In this document: one piece after another, positions 56,650-64,000 of the stretch
Layout: each line of letters begins with the position of its first letter
Numbering within the stretch: position 1 is the stretch's first letter
DNA from: Sipunculus nudus
Taxonomy: Eukaryota > Annelida > Sipuncula > Golfingiida > Sipunculidae
Direction of reading: 5' to 3'
Length of the DNA: 64,000 nt
Assembly: GCA_026874595.1 (NCBI GenBank)
Contig: CM049318.1
Coordinates: 33,317,956-33,381,955, forward strand
Made by a program: the position numbers and the translations under genes
The notes under the pieces: model-generated
Database searches by the model: none
The model's input: only the letters and a program-made list of their open reading frames with translations
Told to the model about the DNA's origin: nothing

Positions 56650-58560
56650 ATTAACAAAGCTGTATGCCTTGTCACCCCCCCCCCTCTTGTTATTGAAAGT
56701 TATGTGAATTTTTGTGCATTTCCTGAACATGCTGATAGTAAATTAAAGTGCTAAAAAAAAATCCCAAATTTATGTCCTTCAAAATACTTTTAAGTCCTTT
56801 TAAAAATAAAATCTCTAAAATTTTTGGGATCCAACTCGTCTACTGTCACTCTTGTGAGAGAATTAATGTTAATTACAGGAAATGCAAGGAGTACTCCTCT
56901 CTTCTGATGATAACCCCCCCCCCCCCCCATTCCATTTCTGTAGTTAGAGAATATGAAATACAAGGATTGCTCCTCTTCACATGTTAAAACAGTCTCCCTT
57001 GTTCTATATAATTTTGCAATGCACTTTTGTGAATTCTGCTCTAAGCATATATGTTGACAGTACCACACATATTAAACAAAATGGTGAACAAAGGTACGTG
57101 GACGCAACAACAAAAATCAAAATTCATATCCTTGAAAACACCCACAAATGTAATCCTAAAATTTGCGAGAATAAATTGTTCCACCATCACTCTAACAAGG
57201 GATTTAACTTGAAATACCTTGGAAATTAGAAATAGTCAGAGATCAAAAACATCCGCAAGGATTCTGGCTCTGTGTACACAGTTGTCACAATTCAACAACC
57301 CCATCCTAGGTCACCTCCAAAACAAAGCTGCCCCCAATAAACAGCTCAATTATAAATAGGTCTCAGTTTGATAGAATTAATCGTTTGAATTAAATGCATA
57401 TTAACATGATTAAGATTAACCCCAAAATTTAAAAGATTGTTCCTTTGGCGTTATTTTATACCTCCACAATATTTCATCAAAATCTTTTTATTTCTTTTAG
57501 TGTGAAGTTAGTAACCGACAAGCCAACCAAAGAAAAAACAATTCTTTGAGAGATTTGATAGGAAATGCAAGGGTTCATCCACCTCCCTGTTTGTCCCCAG
57601 CCCCTTTCCCTTCCCAGTTAGCCCCATGTCCTCCCCCCCCCCCCTTCCATTCTCTTTCTGTCCAGTTCTTGTTAGAGAGTACTTATACAAGGATCACTTC
57701 TTCTGCCTTCAGCTAGCCTTCATTCTTATCAGAGAGCAAGGAACACAAGGATATCCACTCAGGGCTATAATAATGAAACACATGTCAGCATGTAGGGGCA
57801 ACTTTAAGTGAGAGGAGGTCGAGGGAATGCTGGGACCCCTTCTCCCCCTATACCCCCATTCTAATGAGAGGATAGTTTCTGTGACAGAATATGGAATAAA
57901 GTGAAAATTCCTTCCCCTCCCCCTCCTATTTCAACTGAAAAAAAGCAAGGATCAAACATCCTTCCTACCTATATTCAAGTAAAAATTAACTGGCAATGTA
58001 AGGATGCGCCTCTTTCCTTTTCAAGTGAGAGAAGGTTGAAGGAATGCAGGGACCCCTCCTACCCCATTACCCCATTCTAGTGTGAGGATGGGGGCAGATA
58101 CAGGAAAAAGGGAGGGGTCCAACCAAAGAGGACTAATGAAAAACCTAAAAAAAGATCAACAGGTCTTGAAAAGGGGGGGGGGGGTCCATGCCGTAAAATT
58201 TTGTCTTAAACCCTTGCAGCTTGAAAGCTTGCAGTGGGTGAAAAAAAAGGGGGGGGGGGGCCGGACCCCATCAACCACTCCCCTGGATCAGCTTCTGGAG
58301 GATAGTTTCTGTGAGAGAATATGGTATACAGTAAAAATTCCTTTCTTGCCACCTAACCCTTCCACTTCACTTATGAAAATGCAAGAATCTAACTCTATCT
58401 TAATTTAAGTCAAAATTGACAGAATTTATGGATGACGCCATCCTCCCCCCACCCCCCACCCCCTACAATGAATCCTGTCCCACACCCTTTATTCTGGTGT
58501 TCTACTGAGAGAATACAAATAGATGGGTCACTCCTTTTCACCTTTGTTCTTGTAATACAA
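56650..58560. repeat. Degenerate C-rich tandem repeat field, part 2
   Basis: Many imperfect copies of CATTCTAGTGAGAG.ATA..GGAATACAAGGAT plus ATGCAAGG..CCCTCC, with C runs at about 56675, 56915 and 57630 and G runs at about 58177 and 58250. Unit length is irregular. Open frames inside are low-complexity and not genes. Confidence 0.55.
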
Positions 58561-60729
58561 GTCTACCACAGATTTGTAAACCAAGCACTGGTGAGAAAAT
58601 GATGCTCTAATGGTTCTGGAGTCAGAGCATTGGATAGGATATGCAAATTTCTACTTGTAGGACAGATATGATCAAAGCTAGCTTATGAATCAGTAACTGA
58701 CCATAACTAACTACTTCAAACAAATCCACAGAAATGGGCCATGACAGAGGGCCATTTTTGCTGTCAGTGTCAGTCAGATGCCATAACTGACAGAATGCAC
58801 ACCAGTTTCGCCCTTCCATTTGCACACAATTAAATTCCAGGCACGTCACATCACAAGTCTATCACACAACATCACACCGCTTTTATTCCACCATTGCTGA
58901 CTTTTATCTTGGCTCAATGCTACAAAGACACAAATAATTGGTTCCTTATAGCCCAGCAGATGTTTCTACCTTACGCGTCTGGGGAGTTTGCAACCTTATA
59001 GGTCAGGGGACACACTATGCAGCAATATATCATTCCTCTGCAATGGGACCCATTGGATCCCCATTTTCTACTAACCATATAATGATACAATATTGATGTA
59101 AAATGCCAAAATATTTGATTAAATTTGCATAACCTTTTAAAATTTTACACAGGTTCCCTCTTGGGATGCCCTAAATCCCATGTGACTCAAAAGTTTTGCC
59201 TAAGGCTCCTGGATTCTCAATTTTCTTCTTCTTTAATATTCAGATACATGTATTTTCAAATGTAAAATATTATAACATTTCCTGTCGGGCACACTCATTA
59301 ACATATCTAAAATTAAGGTCATTTAATCCACTTTCAACATGGGGCACTTACCCAGGACCCAAATTAAGGCCTTTAAGGAAGCTCATGCAGCTTTAACCTG
59401 CAGTCAAAAAAAAAACATTGAAAGACAGAATTATATAAAATGTAAATAATAATAAAAATAGAAATTTTTAAGGGAGTTTTAATTTCAATGCTATAATTAG
59501 TCCATATTCTAAAATACAAACAGCCTTGCAATGTTTTATCATATGAGTCATGATTTTTAACTATCACAGGCAAGATATAAAATAGGATGAAGCAAGTTTT
59601 CCCCATCTATTAAGACACCCCAAATAAGCAATCCCATTTCATTAATTCTTTAGAATATATTTGACAGAAGAATGATAGCATGAGTCTGTTTCAATGATTT
59701 ATAAAAAATTAGACATTTGGAGATTGAAGTTTTTGCTAGAATGGTCCGTCCTGACAGGGGAATTTGCTCTGTGTCACATTGATTATCAGTTAAGTGGCCC
59801 TGTTACAGGCCAGATATACTGAATATGTTGGTTAATTTTACTCCCCTAATTATCTAGAGCCCTTTTATTTGTCCAAGTAGATTATTTTATTTTTCACATA
59901 CTAGTCTACATCGTATGGTTTATTTGCAAATAATAAACATGACAAAATTTGTTTAACTGATAAATCATCCTTAATTCAGCCAAATTTGAAATCTCTGATT
60001 ACATGATCAGTTTATAAATAGCAACAAGTTTATTATTTCTGCACCCTGTGTGATGACCTAAACCCACCTGAACTTTGTTATCTTTACTCATTCTTGATAA
60101 CGAATGTCTCACACTTAGTGTACCTGGTATACTTCCACAGTACATGTGTACCTGATTTCCTTAATATTCTGATTAAGAGCAAGCATGATTTGGCACATGC
60201 AAATTTACCCTATGCCCTTATTTATCAAGCATGATAGAGGATAAAGGGCACAAATTTATCTTCAACATCATGTTTTTCGACAAATATCCTGCATAATGTA
60301 GAAAAACTAAAAGAACATGAAATTTTGAATTCAATATAATTAAACTGATGTATTGAGGACCCCCCCCCCCCACCATACCTTCCTGCATATACATGTACTT
60401 AAGATTACAAATCAAAAAATTAAATGCAATTTAAGAAATAAGTTTCATAATACTCATCAAACCACCAATCAACCAGTATTAGCACCCCAACCACCCCCCC
60501 CCTTTCTCAAATTTCATGATCTGCCAGTGATCATGACCTTTATATATTAAATAAAATTTAAACAAAATGTCAGATTTTTCATGGAGGGCTTCATGGATTG
60601 GTTGGCAATTAATTTGTGGTATCTTTATCTGTAGAACAGAAATAGATTTTAAATAAAAAAAAATTGTTTAAAATATTTTAACAGACATCAATTGAAAGTT
60701 AACTAGCCTATTTAAAACAGGTCTCAGTG
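58561..60729. other. Intergenic DNA, no gene seen
   Basis: AT-rich with C runs near 60360 and 60495. Open frames (for example 58622-58849 on the minus strand) carry no recognisable motif. Confidence 0.4.
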
Positions 60730-60733
60730 TTAA

Positions 60734-61229
60734 AGGGACCCAATCACCACGTGAATTGACACAAAAAATAACTTCTTCCCTTTAAAATAAGATTGTACCT
60801 GCCAAAATATTGCCCTGAAACCGTTTGCCTGCTCCTGTAAACGAGTGTTAAAAACAGTGATTCAGGCGTGATCACTGGTGTCAATATAAACACAGCGCGT
60901 CCATTGTTTAGGCCACAAGGTGTCAATCAGAATATACCCTAACTGACTTGGCCCAAAAAATGTAATACATGTTCCGCTGGCTGAAACACGCCGTGTTGCA
61001 GCTCACAATCAGACCTCTGGTCACGCAGCCTTGTTATGGTAAACAGACACATGTGGAGTTGTGGACTATGTTTACCAACATACAGAACAATAACAAGCTG
61101 TTAAACAGTCATATACAAGGTACAGAGACTTGTGTGCAGGGATGGTTTTGCTGGGGAACTTTTGAATGAAGCAAAACTGAACTGATTGTGTGAAATAATC
61201 GGCATAATATTGCTCCTGATAATGCCCAT
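60734..61229 (+). mobile_element. TTAA-type MITE, copy 2
   Basis: Between TTAA (60730-60733) and TTAA (61230-61233). Starts AGGGACCCAATCACC and ends with ATTGCTCCTGATAATGCCCAT. Aligns over its length with the reverse complement of 8750-9249. About 496 bp, non-coding. Confidence 0.78.
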
Positions 61230-61233
61230 TTAA

Positions 61234-62622
61234 GCTTTTTGGGGACTGTTAAGCCTGATTGATGCAAGAAATAAGTGGTTCACAACTGATACTGAAGTGT
61301 AAGCTAAAGTGATTTAGAAGGGTTGTAAATGTTTAAATTTTAATTTATTGAACCACATTCTTGAAATAGGACATTGATTCCATACCCTGATCTCAGCAAT
61401 TGTTCACTTTACACTACTGCATAACATCTTAAAACTAAATCAATGCAAAACACACATGTTATAATTATTATTTACCAAGAATCTTTCACCCTCACCCCTG
61501 TACCACCCTGTGCACCTACAACTGCAACAGTAAAGCACTGGAATTCCATGTATTGACAATCATTGCAACCTTTGTATCTTACTGTCAAGTCAGAAATTGT
61601 TTAATTTTAGAGATTTGTAGATAATTCATGACTTATTTTATTCTTTGTGTGAAGAAAATAGACAACACTGCATGGAAGGGGTTCCAATCTAGAGAGCCTT
61701 GGCCTACTGACCCCAACCTTCTTACCAATAAAAAAAAGAAAGAAAATAAGTGAATGGAAAATATATCATTGCTTTTATTTAAAGTGAATGCCCTCTGTAT
61801 TAAATGTTGAAATTTTGCTTCTTCATCAGCAATGTAATTGTAAAGATAGTCTCGATCCTTTAAATAAATCTAAACACTTAACAGTAAAGGGTAAATGTTT
61901 AAAAATTTAAAAAAGGGAACATATTTCTAATATTTAGCAGTATTCTTCTGTTAAAAGAAAAGAACAAAATAAAGATTTGTTTGATCAGATATGTTTTTAA
62001 ATCTGGGCGTCCCAAGATCTCCTAGCTCAAGCCCTCTAAAATAGTTGCCTAAAGTAATCTGTAATGGAACATGGAGCACCTACTCATGTTTGCATATTTC
62101 TTTGGCAAAGAAATTTATGGGTTGTTGTTATAGCTACTCGCCACCCACCCCCCTTCAGTTTTATCCAGTCTTAGAATTAAGGCCTGCAGAGCCAGACCGT
62201 TTTGTGGACCAGGCAAGGCCAACAACTTGTCCCCTTCCCCCCCCCCCCCCAACGCACACACACAAAAGAAATAGAAACTTCAATGTTTAAAAAAAAGTAG
62301 ATACAACATAGGACACTGCTAAAATGGTCATTTTTACCTATTTCTGTCATCCCAGGTTTATAGTGCCTTGTTATTAAATTCAGGCCAAAATAGGTGTTTA
62401 GAGTTCTCCAGGACTGTTACACCTTTTCTAAAAAATAAGCACCAATAGAATACCTTTATTGAGATCTGTCATAATTATAAATTAATGAAACAAAAACAAA
62501 TAAGTTCCAGTGTAAAAGTTTCACTGAGTTCCATACTGTGCCCCTCTTGTCTAGTTCACTTGATGGCAGTACTGGCCTTGTTTCCCTCAAGGCAATAATT
62601 ACAAGTATGTAAGGTATCATTG
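61234..62622. other. Intergenic DNA, no gene seen
   Basis: AT-rich with short A runs and a C run near 62238-62250. No supported coding region or complete repeat. Confidence 0.4.
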
Positions 62623-63899
62623 TATCCCAAGACAAAGTCGGGATTATGATGGTTTAGGCACGGTAGTTCTTTCAGGCGAAATAACTTGATCACGGATCTT
62701 TACAAAACTTGACGTGCATAGATATGGGTAAGAGGACGAAGACTATTTAAAATGGAATCATGACATTTATTAGGAGAGTGACCTAGACCTTGAATAGGTC
62801 CATTTTGCAGGAAAATCACACAAATTCTTCAAGCTTGCATGGATTGATCCAAAAATTAAGTTGACCAAAGGTCTTGGATAGTGTTGTTATAAACAGGAAA
62901 CTGGTGGCGCCACCTCTTATCCTTTTCTTGTTTTTGTGCCGTTGGGCGGAAATTGTGAATGTCCATTGATCTTGGACACCTTAATCTTGTATTCAAGACT
63001 GGTTGAGCCACCTTCATTCATTTTTTGTGTGGCATCCATCCAAATGTTTGCTTTAGGTGAAAATTGCTTATATCTCAGGAGTGGTTCAATGTGTTGGTCT
63101 GAAATTTGGCATTAACATCCATCTTGGAGAGTTTTCTCATCAGCCAGACAAGTAATGTGCCACCTTCATTACCGATTACATGGTATAAAATAAAGCCTTT
63201 TTCTCAGGAATGATTTGCAGTATTGGCCTGAAATTGAGGTTTTCCATAGATCTTGGATACCTCCGTCTCATATTCAAGACTGGTGCCACCATCTGCCACC
63301 CTTTTTTTTGTTTGGCGTCCATCCATACATTTGGTTTAGGTGAAAAATTGCTCATATCTGATGAATTGTTTAATGTGTTGGTCTGAAATTTGGCATTAAC
63401 CTCCTTCTTGGAGAGTTTTCTTGTCAATCCGACAGGTGGCGCCACTTACCTAACTTTTTTTCATAGTATAAAATAATCCCCTTTTCTCAAGAGTGTTTCA
63501 CTGTATTGGCCTGAAAATGTGCATGTTCATAGATCTTGGATACCTCCATCTCATATTCAAGACTGGTGGCGCAATCTCAGTTGTCTTTGGGTGGCGTCCA
63601 TCCATCTATTTGCTTTGGTAAAAATGCTCATATCTGAGTGGATGGATGTATCAGCCTGAAATTTTAGTATGTTTATAGTTCTTGGATAGCTTTGTTGTAG
63701 ACCGACAGGTGGTGCCACTTGCTGTTCTGTTTTTATAGAATAAATTGATGCACTTTATCTCAGTTGTGAATTGGTGTCTCGGCCTGAAATCTTGCATGGT
63801 TTGGTCGCTTTTACAGTGTCAGTATATCCTGCTGAAGATTGGGGCCTCCTCTTTAGGGGGGGGGGGGTGTTAATCTTCTGGGGATACTAGAAATTCTAG
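62623..63899 (+). mobile_element. Helitron-like non-autonomous element, family B, complete copy
   Basis: Starts TATCCCAAGACAAAGTCGGG, ends CTGGGGATACTAGAAATTCTAG followed by T. The 5' family-B consensus TATCCCCAG is inverted near the right end as CTGGGGATA (63878-63886), 13 nt inside the end, so the inverted repeats are asymmetric as in family A. The last 13 nt CTAGAA-A-TTCTAG form a palindrome. The interior has GGTGGCGCCACC at 62903-62914, a copy at about 63434, and three or more tandem units (CATCCATCTTGGAGAGTTTTC..). Non-coding. Confidence 0.72.
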
Positions 63900-64000
63900 T
63901 TGAAAATGGTTTTGTTTATATATTTCCCATATACATACACACCATAACAAGAATGAAGCACATTTTGGTTTATTACCTGTAAGTTGAGAAATTTTTACAA

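Overview
The window is nuclear DNA of an animal: AT-rich, gene-poor, with GT-AG introns, SINEs, a dead LINE and many DNA-transposon remnants. The repeat types (runs of GGAC ending in a GTCAGCTGAGCTAAAAA tail, GGTCAAAGGTCAAGGTCA arrays, CTCCGCCAAAGGAG and TATCCGCCAAA hairpin ends) resemble those of molluscs and other lophotrochozoans. That assignment is recall plus inference, not a search result.

There is one confident gene, on the + strand: the single-locus orthologue of vertebrate CDK12/CDK13, the cyclin K-dependent kinase of the RNA polymerase II C-terminal domain. Ten coding exons (10382..11145, 27508..28251, 31170..31343, 32109..32174, 33140..33450, 36800..36989, 37618..37779, 38269..38463, 39106..39237, 39797..41156) join in frame with consensus splice sites into 4098 nt, that is 1365 residues plus stop. 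All family blocks are present: the N-terminal LVEY..ISSDSE motif, RS domain, [14 protein letters not shown] block, RDLPMPP linker, complete kinase with PITAVRE helix and T-loop Thr, [12 protein letters not shown] extension, and Leu-rich and Gly-rich tails. An upstream in-frame stop at 10334..10336 fixes the start.

Layout. 1-10284 is intergenic or 5' untranslated-intron sequence holding a Helitron-like element (2297-3479), two hAT-type MITEs with 8-bp target duplications (3625-4386, 5214-5604), a TTAA-type MITE (8750-9249) and a possible promoter with paired CRE-like sites near 7 kb. Intron 1 (16 kb) holds AGGTCA-rich repeat arrays, a nested 1-kb element (13673-14713), a decayed LINE on the minus strand (about 18.1-20.9 kb), and a solo LTR (22168-22975) whose empty site is preserved in a paralogous repeat in intron 5. 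Intron 2 holds a tRNA-derived SINE and a Helitron-like/AGGTCA composite; intron 5 holds the paralogous repeat and a 20-bp minisatellite just before exon 6.

After the stop codon come a probable long 3' UTR and then more than 20 kb with no convincing gene. That stretch has a second SINE with a 14-bp target duplication nested at a TTAA element (46.7-47.5 kb), a fresh 310-bp tandem duplication (50061-50680), a degenerate C-rich tandem repeat field (about 53-58.5 kb), a Helitron-like 3' fragment (54845-55500), another TTAA MITE (60734-61229) and a complete Helitron-like element (62623-63899). Two weak minus-strand exon candidates (51327-51470, 55864-56069) are noted.

No new protein system was found. 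The most unusual signals are (i) the Helitron-like families with asymmetric terminal inverted repeats and an internal 14-bp palindrome AGGTGGCGCCACCT, and (ii) repeat-borne arrays of nuclear-receptor-type half-sites inside introns of a transcription-elongation kinase gene.
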